From the NCBI RefSeq assembly GCF_018691265.1, contig NW_024881329.1:5146001-5210000 (forward strand): a stretch of DNA of 64,000 nucleotides. The letters run 5' to 3'. Shown piece after piece: positions 48,501-57,100 of the stretch. The first letter of the stretch is position 1. The number at the start of each line of letters is the position of its first letter. The DNA comes from Tyto alba (taxonomy: Eukaryota; Chordata; Aves; Strigiformes; Tytonidae). A program made the translations under genes and the position numbers. The notes below the pieces were generated by a model. The model had not been told where the DNA came from and ran no database searches. It worked only from the letters and a program-made list of their open reading frames with translations.

Positions 48501-50963
48501 ATTGCTGTTTGGTTTTAATCCTTCATATATGCTTGCATTCTTCAGTTCCACTGAATTTACTGAAATAATTTAAAATAATAGCGATGAGCATACTTCAAAG
48601 CCTGTAAGGCCGAATAAAGCCACTGGGTTCATACTGTTTCCAGTTCTGTTGCTTCCATTTCAACTTGGTGTTACTGTTGAAATTTCAGTGTAGGGCTTCA
48701 AAAATTGATCCAATGACAGAACTGCAGAGTGAACCTTAAGGAGGCCAATACCTACAGTGTAGAAGAAAAAAAACCCAAACTAATATAAACCCTGGCACAT
48801 GGAAAAGATACTAGATAGTGGAGAGAGGGGCTTTTTCCAGTTGTTGGTAAAGGCACAGTAAGCAGCTGAGGGCAACTATAGTTAGACAGATGAATCTTGT
48901 TGCAGATGATGGACTTGCTAGCCATAAGGCAAAATTACATATGCAGTTTAGTTTGACTTCAGAGTAGGTTGTGGTGTTTTGCTCTGATCTTGCAATTGGG
49001 GAAGCTGTAGACCACTGCACTTTACTTTTCACAGGCCCTTAGCAGAGGGAAACAGAATCACTTGCTTTGCACAGAACTTGATGACGAGCTGCTAGAGCAA
49101 GATGGTCATTGTGTGAGATGATAATGTATCTCATAAATAAACTGGAAACTTCTAACTGCGTATATTTAAATGTAGGAGAGGTATATGAATCTTCCTTGGA
49201 AGTCTGCTAACAGTGTTAGCTTTTACTCTGATCGTTGCAAGGTTTTCAGATGCATTCTCTCAGTTCACTGATAATGCTTCCCCTGAAATAATTAAATGAT
49301 AAAATTAGTTGCGCTTTTCTCTCAAGGGCACAAAGATTTTCTTCCTTTGGAGCTTTGTAGCAGTTTAGGGGAAAGTTGAAAACAGTCATACACTACTTTC
49401 GATACAAGTGAGATCTTTCAACGTAGTAGCTTCATTTTGTTAGGTTAAAGCGTTAAAACAAGCTTTATTAAGAGAACTACCAAACAACTCCACAAATGAG
49501 CAGTGCCCATCTGTGTCCCTTCAAGACAGTTTAACAGCACCCAAAGGAAAAGGGAGGTGTTGAGGTTTCTGAAAGTTTGTGTTAGGGCATGTGTTAAGAA
49601 AACCCTCAGTTGTGGTGTGACTGGTATTCCCTGCTCCCAACCCCTCTGTGGGATATGTCTGTACTGACTGACAAGGGGAGAAGCGTGTGTGTTTAAGCTG
49701 ACTTGCTTGACTTGATGGTATTTTCCTCAAATCCACATCATTTGACTTATGACCCGATGACTTGAGGTCAATTCTGGAGAGGAGTTTGAGGCTTGGTTGA
49801 AGTGTGTATGTAACTCAAGGTCATTGCAGGCTTCTTTCTGGGCTGGAATGTGGGTTGCTGCTTCTAATTAAAACTAAGCTGAGAACATACTGTTTATGCT
49901 GTGTGTATATAACTCTTTTAATTGGAAGCCCATAAGAGACAACTTTACATGACTAACCTGCAGAAATCTAGTTACTTCATTAAGAAAATAAAGTTGTCAG
50001 TATGATTTTTAAATTATTATTATTATTACTATTATTTTTAAATTGCTGGGAACCAAAGATAAAAAGCATTGCTTGATGGATGTTATCCATACTGGAGAAC
50101 AGACTTTTGGGTGTCAGTCCTGCAGCAGTGAACCTGGTATAAGATGTGGTGAGAAAGGTGAGCCATATACTGCTGATTTCATTTCAAGTGATCTTTCCTT
50201 GGCCAACCTGTGATTCCTGTGAAAACAAACTGGTGCATTTCCAGTGCTTAATGACAGCTGTGGTGGTGCTCCAGACTAACCAGTTGCTGTCCTGAGGGCT
50301 GTTACTCTGCTAACAGAAGTTGTAGCTTTTATCAGGAAAACATAAACTGTATGTTAAATACAGGACACGCGATGGATCTCTCTATGGCAAATACTGGGAA
50401 TAGGCAAGAGCCTTTTATTTTTCAGAATAAGTTGTTTTGTGTGTGCTTCAGTTAAGCTAAAAATATGTCCTTTGTATTACCAAAGTGCATAATGTATGTG
50501 GAATGTCCATGTTATGCAGCTTTACTGCCATGGTTTAATTTATAGCCCAGACTATCCTAAAGATGTTATTCTGCTAGAAAACAAGTTAATGAAGTTTGAG
50601 TAACTGTGTAGAAGTACATTATAGTATGTCTTTAGCTAGTTTTAGTGAATTTTTTTCTTCTGCTCTCAGAAGCAAGTTTTTCACTAGGTTTCTGAAGCTT
50701 TAGATAAGATGCATTAAAAAGTGTTGTTCTAGCTTTGAATTGGTATCCAGGTGTTCCAGGACCCTAGTAAATAAGTAATCTTGAAATGTGTTTTGAATTT
50801 AGAAGCTGGTAAGATATTCACCTGGGGCAGAGCGGACTATGGGCAAGTTGGAAGGCATGCCGTGGTTCCCGACGGGCAGAGGGTGTGCACAGCATCTGAA
50901 CAACGCTTGGAGCTGTTGAGTAACACCCCTATTTCAGTGCCTTGCCTAAATGGAGCATCTCAG
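15559..50963 (+). CDS. SERGEF: Secretion-regulating guanine nucleotide exchange factor (DelGEF), 5' nine coding exons; 3' end outside window
   Basis: SERGEF/DelGEF is a cytosolic and nuclear protein of RCC1-type repeats. The human protein is reported to bind the exocyst subunit Sec5 and to restrain proteoglycan secretion. Exons: 15559-15582, 17422-17560, 18276-18431, 18771-18865, 21057-21117, 22504-22617, 22907-22969, 25482-25640, 50803-50963; all GT-AG and in frame, giving 324 residues. RCC1 blade motifs: AWGANSYGQLG (7-17), VCGHNKDGQLG (61-71), SCGSNSFGQLG (113-123), a degenerate QWGTG (165-169), VWGSNKHGQL (224-233) and TWGRADYGQVG (277-287). Human SERGEF is 458 residues, so about 130 residues, including the last blade (VSCGSEHN... 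onward in human), should lie beyond 64000. The start is MEPLLFAW with a good Kozak context (CCCCATGG). The gene spans more than 48 kb, mostly intron 8 (25162 bp). Confidence 0.96.
15866..15940 (+). repeat. 15-bp tandem repeat, five units, in SERGEF intron 1
   Basis: Five contiguous copies of CCTGCTGCGCGSGGA. The three inner copies are identical (GGGGA ending), while the first and last have GCGGA. It lies inside the CpG island about 0.3 kb after the start codon. Both strands stay open because 15 is a multiple of 3, which explains the RS-rich and AARG-rich phantom frames here. Confidence 0.95.
16011..16067 (+). repeat. Imperfect tandem duplication, 28-29 bp
   Basis: Two adjacent copies of a unit starting GACTTT and ending GGTTCATCA; the second copy differs by an indel and a T/C change at the start and A/G at the end. 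It lies in SERGEF intron 1, just after the CpG island. Confidence 0.9.
17422..17560 (+). CDS. SERGEF: SERGEF coding exon 2 (residues 9-55)
   Basis: Acceptor GTATTTGAAG is pyrimidine-poor next to the AG, but the protein GANSYGQLGLGHKEDVL through GGGGHSAVIT is unmistakable. Donor GTAAAA; phase 1. Confidence 0.97.
18276..18431 (+). CDS. SERGEF: SERGEF coding exon 3 (residues 55-107)
   Basis: Acceptor TTAATTCCAG; encodes GSGELFVCGHNKDGQLGLN through CGWDFTIILV. One RCC1 repeat; phase 1 at both ends. Donor GTAAAT. Confidence 0.97.
18771..18865 (+). CDS. SERGEF: SERGEF coding exon 4 (residues 107-138)
   Basis: Acceptor CATTTTGCAG; encodes ESGLVLSCGSNSFGQLGV through IPQQIE. Donor GTAAAG; the exon ends in phase 0. 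Confidence 0.97.
18866..21056 (+). other. SERGEF intron 4
   Basis: 2191 bp of AT-rich intron between the two exons of one RCC1 blade. I see no transposon boundary, RNA gene or coding sequence in it. Confidence 0.8.
21057..21117 (+). CDS. SERGEF: SERGEF coding exon 5 (residues 139-159)
   Basis: T-run then GAGTAG acceptor; encodes CLKEKVVNIAAGLRHALAAT plus one base. Completes the blade begun in exon 4. Donor GTAAAT; phase 1. The GAG/TAG AG choice is set by the phase-0 join and by the match to human HKEKVV. Confidence 0.94.
22208..22247 (+). repeat. Perfect 20-bp tandem duplication
   Basis: Two identical copies of TTACTGAGTCCTCAAAAACA in SERGEF intron 5. A recent local duplication with no evident function. 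Confidence 0.95.
22504..22617 (+). CDS. SERGEF: SERGEF coding exon 6 (residues 159-197)
   Basis: Acceptor CTCTGGAAAG; encodes ESGLVLQWGTGMASQ through TAKEPCEVT. The blade motif is degenerate (QWGTG without the NxxGQLG part), as in the human protein. Donor GTAATC; phase 1. Confidence 0.95.
22907..22969 (+). CDS. SERGEF: SERGEF coding exon 7 (residues 197-218)
   Basis: Acceptor TATCTCTAG; encodes GLEDVKVKTVAAGSCHSVSL plus T and one base. A 63-bp exon with phase 1 at both ends. Donor GTAGGC. Confidence 0.95.
22970..25481 (+). other. SERGEF intron 7
   Basis: 2512 bp of intron. Holds a (TTTG)n run at about 23677-23696 and a T19 tract at about 25085-25103. The 23266-23550 stretch is somewhat GC-richer but has no recognisable coding sequence. 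Confidence 0.8.
25482..25640 (+). CDS. SERGEF: SERGEF coding exon 8 (residues 218-271)
   Basis: Acceptor TTTATTATAG; encodes GEGHLYVWGSNKHGQLL through CGWTHLVART. One complete RCC1 repeat, phase 1 at both ends. Donor GTAGGA opens the 25-kb intron 8. Confidence 0.97.
25641..28373 (+). other. SERGEF intron 8, 5' part
   Basis: Ordinary AT-rich intron with an A19 tract at about 27877-27895. No exon, RNA gene or transposon end is recognised. Confidence 0.75.
28374..28691. mobile_element. Non-autonomous hAT (Charlie-like) DNA transposon
   Basis: A 318-bp element with terminal inverted repeats: CAGTGGTCTCCGAA at the left end and TTTGGAGACCACTG at the right end (12 of 14 positions pair). It is flanked by an 8-bp target duplication, ACACAAAC on the left and ATACAAAC on the right, with 7 of 8 matching. 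CAGTGGT ends and 8-bp duplications are the signature of hAT/Charlie elements. The interior is AT-rich with no transposase frame, so this is a MITE-like or internally deleted copy. The mismatches in both the repeats and the duplication suggest an old insertion. Confidence 0.83.
28692..34261 (+). other. SERGEF intron 8, middle part
   Basis: About 5.6 kb of intron. A CpG-containing patch at about 31220-31300 stands out slightly, and T-rich tracts lie near 32060 and 32730. There are no supported exons or RNA genes. Confidence 0.7.
34262..35570 (-). pseudogene. Possible decayed coding tract (retrogene or old gene remnant), unidentified
   Basis: Read on the minus strand, one frame from about 35330 to 34349 (about 326 codons) has only about ten internal stops, roughly half the number expected for this base composition. 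Several stretches look coding-like: KIPPQPQAQLPRQRKAQHI near 35060-35010, NRGRPIAQNHRGDKGSYR near 34980-34930, and a clean 61-codon end (KPISSEQNSGLLKETVKDHV, terminal LKNSSF, stop at 34349). Another frame is open for about 80 codons at 35570-35325. An AATAAA (34280-34275, minus strand) follows about 70 bp after the stop. No poly(A) tract or target duplication is visible. I do not recognise the protein; chance openness cannot be excluded. Confidence 0.25.
35571..38918. other. SERGEF intron 8, continued
   Basis: AT-rich intron. Two further minus-strand frames of 92-93 codons (36349-36068 and 38324-38046) are open, but I cannot tie them to a known protein. No transposon ends were recognised. 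Confidence 0.6.
39408..50802 (+). other. SERGEF intron 8, 3' part
   Basis: About 11.4 kb of intron with frequent T tracts (39707-39718, 45140-45158, 48250-48268) and a (TTA)n-like microsatellite at 50013-50040. There is no supported exon, RNA gene or intact transposon. It ends at the exon 9 acceptor. Confidence 0.7.
50803..50963 (+). CDS. SERGEF: SERGEF coding exon 9 (residues 271-324)
   Basis: Acceptor TTGAATTTAG; encodes EAGKIFTWGRADYGQVGR, then a variable loop ending PCLNGASQ. Donor GTAAAA; phase 0. The loop (from residue 289) has little resemblance to the human one apart from its end (human CLTGATE), so this part of the blade appears fast-evolving. Confidence 0.96.
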
Positions 50964-51050
50964 GTAAAAAAAGAAAATGACCATTTTTTCCCCCAAGTTG
51001 TGGATTGGTGTGTGTTTTTGTTTTGTTTTTTGTGCATTAAAATAATCATA

Positions 51051-51088
51051 CCAATTTCCTAATATAACCCTTTCCCAATTTCCTAATA
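51051..51088 (+). repeat. Partial tandem duplication before a candidate microexon
   Basis: CCAATTTCCTAATA occurs at 51051-51064 and again at 51075-51088, 24 bp apart. The second copy supplies the pyrimidines and the A of a potential TAG acceptor (51087-51089). Confidence 0.85.
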
Positions 51089-51089
51089 G

Positions 51090-51122
51090 AATGCTGCAGC
51101 ACAAGCCCTCGCTGCTCTTCCT
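51090..51122 (+). other. SERGEF: Candidate 33-bp in-frame microexon of SERGEF
   Basis: Flanked by TTTCCTAATAG and GTAAGC, both acceptable splice signals. The 33 bp read NAAAQALAALP in phase 0, exactly the phase left by exon 9 (phase 0), so inclusion would add 11 residues without disturbing the frame. It lies 126 bp after exon 9. Human SERGEF, as I recall it, has no such insert between ...GATE and VSCG. It may be a lineage-specific cassette exon, or a chance arrangement. Confidence 0.25.
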
Positions 51123-54100
51123 GTAAGCTCAGAAGTTAATATGATTCAGTTATTTCAAATTTCTTAAAAGGCTTTTGCATTGTTCCCATGGTGGAACCAG
51201 AGTTACCATAAGCAGAAGATACCAAGCTCTCTCAGATATCAATGTGTGTAGGAGACAATTGCACTGAGCAGATGAGGTGGGGCCCTGCCCGGTGCCATGC
51301 TACCTTTGTGTGAAGCCCTCTGTAATGGTTTCGCCAAGGGCCTTTCTCCAGCTGCTAAATAGTAATGCCACAGCTTCTAGCTCAGGCTATGTAAGCAGGT
51401 CATGAATATTTCTCTACCTTATAACATCATTGAGTGGTATTGCATTTCTTTTCATATGGCTAATTTGATACAAAATGATTTGTCCTCAAGTATAAAGATG
51501 GTCAGAAAGAAAACTTTACTCAAGTTGTTTGTTGTAGTCTGACACAACATGCAACCTGTAGTGCCTACAAACCATTTTCTTGGCTTTTTAGTGTATGAGA
51601 GGCTGTGTATGGCAGTTGGTCTGTTGGCAGGCAATGTGCAGGTCCCATGTGGGCAGATAATCAGTCAAAAGGTATGCATCTCCCTGGGGGGCAGCTGGCA
51701 CTCAAAATGCAAGGGGGGTAAGTACAGGTTGACAGCTTCAGCTGTAATGTACGTATTACGTCTCTGCCTCCTGGCAGTCTCCCCTGGTGAGACTTTGGTT
51801 GGAAGAGTCAGCCTCTGCCCTTTGCCATCGTCAGTGTTCTGTGGATGTGTACACTCACAGATGTGAAGTGGAGCTTCAGAGCCCAGGATGCTGCACTAAT
51901 GAATAATTTCTTCAGTCAGTGTTCAGTCTCAAACACCTTTCTTACTCATTTTGAGATGGATGTCCCTTCTTTTGCCATTAGATGTCTGTAGAGAACATAG
52001 TTGTTGAATCTATTTCACTATGTTTTTTCACCTGTGCTTTGGACAGTGCCTCAAGTTTGTAGTTTTGTCATTTCTCATACAATACAAAGCAAGGCATCTG
52101 TAGCTTTTGCACAGGGAAACTTACGCTTTGGCAGGACAAGTGGTCCATGAAGGTGAAGGAAAGTGATTCATTCCTTGAAAAGGAAGAGAAAAACCATCTC
52201 GTCTTCAATCTGCTGCCCTCAGCGCTGTTCCTCCTTACAGACCTATGAGAGACCTGATTTAAATGATTAGCAATGACAGTGTTCTGGAGCAGGCATCATT
52301 CTTTGCAGAGCTAACAGCATGAAGATGATTTAAGAAGAGTGTGATCAAGAGCTAGCATCATTTGTACCCTGAGAGGAGCTGTGTTGATGAGAAAAGGAAA
52401 AAGCAGATAATAAGAGCCTAAATTGCTACACTTCAAGATTACAAAATAATGCCAGAGCTAGAATTTATGTTTAAAAATGCATTCAACTGCAGTATGTAGG
52501 CTATGTAGTGTGAGCTGTCTTTTGTTTACACACAAGCTGTCCCTTTTTCCATTTGTTGTCATATGGAGATGAGGTTTGATTTGAAAGCCGAATTAAAAGG
52601 AATACAGAGAAGATGAGTTCTTTTCCATGTTTATCTTGAATTAGTAGTTCCAATTTATATGTTTAATGCAGAGAGCCAGTTTTAACAGATGAGGATTACA
52701 ACTAATGTTTTTTATCCACAATCTATTTTTACAAATCACATTTAATGATTCAACTGAATTTTTGGCAAAGTTGTTGTCTGCTGATTGCCTCTGCTCTTCA
52801 GTTAATATTGTTAAAACCAAAATGGAGAAACTAATCTAAGGATTAGAGGACAGTGTAAAAGGCATGCTAGTTTTCCTCAAGGACAGCGCAATAGATTTAA
52901 CCTCCTGTGCTGCTCCTTGTCTCCATGCCCATGCTGTACCTGCTTTTTCCACCAAAGACCAGGGATTCTCCTTTCTTTGTGCTGAAATTGATAGAATGTC
53001 TGTGTGTGTCTACCACTTAAAAACCAGGTTTTTGAAGTGTTGAGTGACCTATTCCATTGTGAGTTTCACTTCATCTGACAAACTCAAGTGGAAACATTGA
53101 CCTTGAGAAATAAGAGCACTTTTTTTTCTTTCAACTGAAACAATGGAAGAAGAAAGCCTGAGGTTTAGATCTACTAATCTGAGTGTGTCTTCCTGGCAGC
53201 TTTAAAAGAGTATGTGGACATCGGGTTCCTGGAGTCTTCTGTACTCAAACTGTTTGAAATATGCAACTGCAGGTTTATTTACTATTTTCTTCACAGTGCT
53301 TTGGTGCATAACCACCATGGAATAGGATGAGGCACTGAAAAGAAACTTCAGGTTGTAGCTGAAGTCAGTTGTGCAAAACATTATGCATGCAGTGCTCTTG
53401 TGTTGTGGGGCATCCTTGATTGGACCTCTTCAGAACATCTGACTCATCTGCTGCCTGATGTGCATTCATATCCACCACTCTTCAGATGAAAGGACAATTA
53501 AATACAAATGGCCTGAAATATGATGAGCCTCTGAATTTAGCAAATGCTACAAAGACCTGGTTTAATGTTTCCTCCTTGTCAAAATGCTTTTCCAGTCTGT
53601 TTGATATTTTTGGTTTTAATAGCTATCATTTCACTGTTTGTGGTATGTTCAGCATGTCATTCACATTGCAGCAAAAATTTGCTACAGCAATAAGCAAGTG
53701 AGAAGTCATTGTGCAGTGCTGAATGTTTCTTGCTAAACTGAATGGAAGGGTGGGCTACAGTCATTTTGGATATGCAGCACTGTTTATATCGAGCCATGTT
53801 CTCATTGTATCCTTTCTCTACTTAGCCTGTGCAAGATTACAGTTTTCTGAAACTTCAGTCAAGAAATTAAAAAAAAATTCTGTGTCACACTACCACTTTT
53901 GGCTTTTCTTGGGCTTAATTCCTTCCTCAGTTTTACCACCACCCAACTTAAATTTTGATGGTGGATGTAGGGGCCCCTTGTGTCAGGGAATTAAAATAAC
54001 TGATGGACTTGTGGCAACCTGTACCTGCTGTGTTTATCCTGATCCTGCTGCGGTCCATAATTCCAGTGTGTACATTCGTCCTGTGTTATATAGATTGGTC

Positions 54101-57100
54101 TGGATCCTTTTTTCAGGGAATGCCATCATGAATACACACATTCTCATAGCCCTTTGCAGTCAGAGTTTATTGCCACTCTTTCCAGGGGCAGTAGCAGCTC
54201 CAGTAGTATGTCATTCTTGTTTAAGTATTTGAAAGATAGCTTTGTTTTTAGTATATTCTTGGTTTTTCCCTTTTTTCCCCATTTGGGGTTGCAAAATATT
54301 AAGCATCTACCTGTAAGACAAATCCAAGATGATGATAATTAATTGGTTGGTTATTATATGACTGTTAGGTTAAGCATAGTTATTACCTTAATGTATAGAC
54401 ACAGTAATATTGAAAATGGAACCTTTTGGTTTACAAAAACGACAACTGTTTTTGTCTTTTTCTGTCTTAATGAAAAGTGTTAGAAGCCTATTTGTAAGTA
54501 GAGCAGTAGTTGAGACTTTAAGGGGTACTAAAAGAAATAACCTGATAGTATTACATATGCATCATCTCTGTGCTGTGTTTGCAGCTTTTTTATATTTAGT
54601 TATTTGACTTGGTACTGTAAATATTTGTGGCTATGTTCTTTATTTTGAATGGTCAAAATGAGAGGTTTATATTTTTGTAGGAAAGAAAAAGCAAATTGAA
54701 CTTTCCTAAACCAGAGTTTACTTCTCAGAGTTTGAGAATATATGGGTATTAACTGATCCAATAAGCTGCTTAAAAAAAAACCAAAACACTTCAGGTGTTA
54801 GCAAAGGAGGTAAATGCAAAAAGGTCTTTCTGGTTTTTCAAACTCAGTAACTTTTAGAGAATCCGAGGATGTAGTTCAATAGAAATGGTGTTGTGAAACA
54901 AAGGTTCTGTAAACTCTGTTTACTCTGGAAATATTAATATGCTCCATGAAAACTGTAATTTTATCATAAATAATTTGGTGAGGTGAAGCTCAGCTAGTTA
55001 ACACTAGGTGAAAGGATGGGGAGCTTCACTTTCCTCTACTTGTGGCTATAAGTAGAGTCTAGATAATCAAGTTTAGGTGTGTAATTTTTGTAAAGCAAAT
55101 AGGAGATGATAGTGGTTCCCAGCACAGTGCTTCCCATCACCCATACCAATTTCTCTGCAGCTGGCATTGTAGAAAGGGAGATGGGAACTCAAATTCACAC
55201 CAAGTAAATGCCAAAGGAGAACTCTCACACTGCCTTTGCTTGTCAGAGAGCATGTGCTGTGTGAGTACAAACTAGAGGTTTCTCAATTATCACTTTTGCA
55301 GATGTGGGCTGGTTTAAAATGACCAGAAGTGCTCTGCTGGGGTTGTTCTGTAGCACTGAGGTGCCAGCCAGGGGTCAAGCTGCTTTGTAATCTGTATGGA
55401 AGACCATGAAAGGTTGATTTGCCTACAGTTTGGGTGACGTAGGAGAGGATGGACAGGATGAAGTCAGGAGTTGGGGACTCACCGAGCATGTGATGACTGA
55501 TGTGTTATAAATGCAAGTGTGGGTGAAACCTTAATCTTCCAAATTCTTAAATTAATTTTCCATTTGATAGCATGTTGCAGTTAGAATTCCAGATTAATAC
55601 CTCACTTGGAGATCTCTGCAAGTATGAGGGAAATGGAAAGACTAAAACTACTTGCAGCAGTAGCCATGGCTTGAGCAGTAGTGTTGCCATTGGCAGCTGT
55701 ATTTAATAAGCCCCTATTAGTAGTAAAATGACTAATCTAAGTTACCTTATGTATAACTCTGACCTGCGTATGCTATATTCCTTAAATTAAACATACTGAC
55801 TTGGTCCCATCCTTCTGCATGGATTGTTCTAGTAACAGTGCACCAGGACTGCAACTCACTCAGCTCAGAGACAACTTGTGATCCAGCTCAGTGCTCCTCT
55901 GAAGTATTTCTTTGCACCAACAAATGCCATGAACTTTCATTAGTGCCATTCACGTGCATGATGCAGTTAATTCCTGCTAATCAACCATGGGGAGTGCTGC
56001 AAAATTGCTTTAAAATGTACTTGGCGTTAAGACAAAGTCTCTGTGAGCAGCAACCTTGGAAGGTGACAGCTGTTAGTGCAGAAATCCAGTTCTGCCTCAC
56101 TGACATTGTTTCAGTTAGCCTAAACAGAAAGGTTTCAGTGTAAAATGTATCCATCCTAGTTTAAAGTGAGTCAGGTCTAACCCAGGGTATGTGCATGAAC
56201 ATGTTCCAAATCCAAGTGAAAATATGGTTTGAAGCAGTAGGGTAGTGGAAAGGGCCCTAAAGCATGCAGTTTTTCATTCTCAATTTGTCATTAGAGCTGT
56301 TACAGAGAAGGGATTAACAGATCAATGCAGGCAAAAATGAGAGAAAATCAATAAGATACTGTAGTGAACTGGAACAAAGCTATCAATTTACAGTGTTCTC
56401 TGCAAAGAAATCTCATCCATACCTCCTTTTCTGGATGGAAAAATAATGTGAAAATGATGATTTGGGGTTAGGTTAATTCTTTTTTACCTGGCTCACCCCA
56501 GAACTTTAGGTAAAGAAACATCTGGTGTAAATGATACTTATGTTTCCTTTGTCTGCTGTGTTGATGGATTTTACTGGCGGGTTCTATAACAGTGGTATCC
56601 TTAAACAAAACCAAACCAAAACAAACAAACAAACAAAAAACAAACAAACAAACCAACCCCCCCCAAAAACACACACACAAAAAAAAAGGTCAAGAAGAAA
56701 TATATAATTTAAGTTACCCTCATAGGAATTGGATGGAATGCTGTCTTGTTTACTTTTTTTGTATTAGTAGAAAAGACTTCATTAGTTCTTCATTGTTTTT
56801 CTGTCTCCTTTTCTTAAGAGTGTTAGTTCTGAAAATGTATTCCTTAATAGGTAGTGTGCATTATGTAGCTGGAAAGTATGCTGGGCTATGGGGTAGTGCA
56901 CTACAGATGAATGAGATGGGAGACATCTTAGTGGCTCCAACTTCATCTGTTTATTGAGTTGTTCCTTTGGTCCTTTCAAACTCATTTGTCACTGTGGGGC
57001 CATAAACTCACCAAGGCAGTGCTATTCTGGCCAGCACACAGACTGCTTCTCCCTGCTTTTAATTTAAGGATTTTGGATTAGGTTTGAACTTGGGTTAGGT

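Noticed and set aside
53723..54232. 169-codon plus-strand frame in the intron after exon 9
   Set aside because: The translation is hydrophobic and cysteine-rich without family motifs, and the length is near the chance maximum for a 64-kb window.
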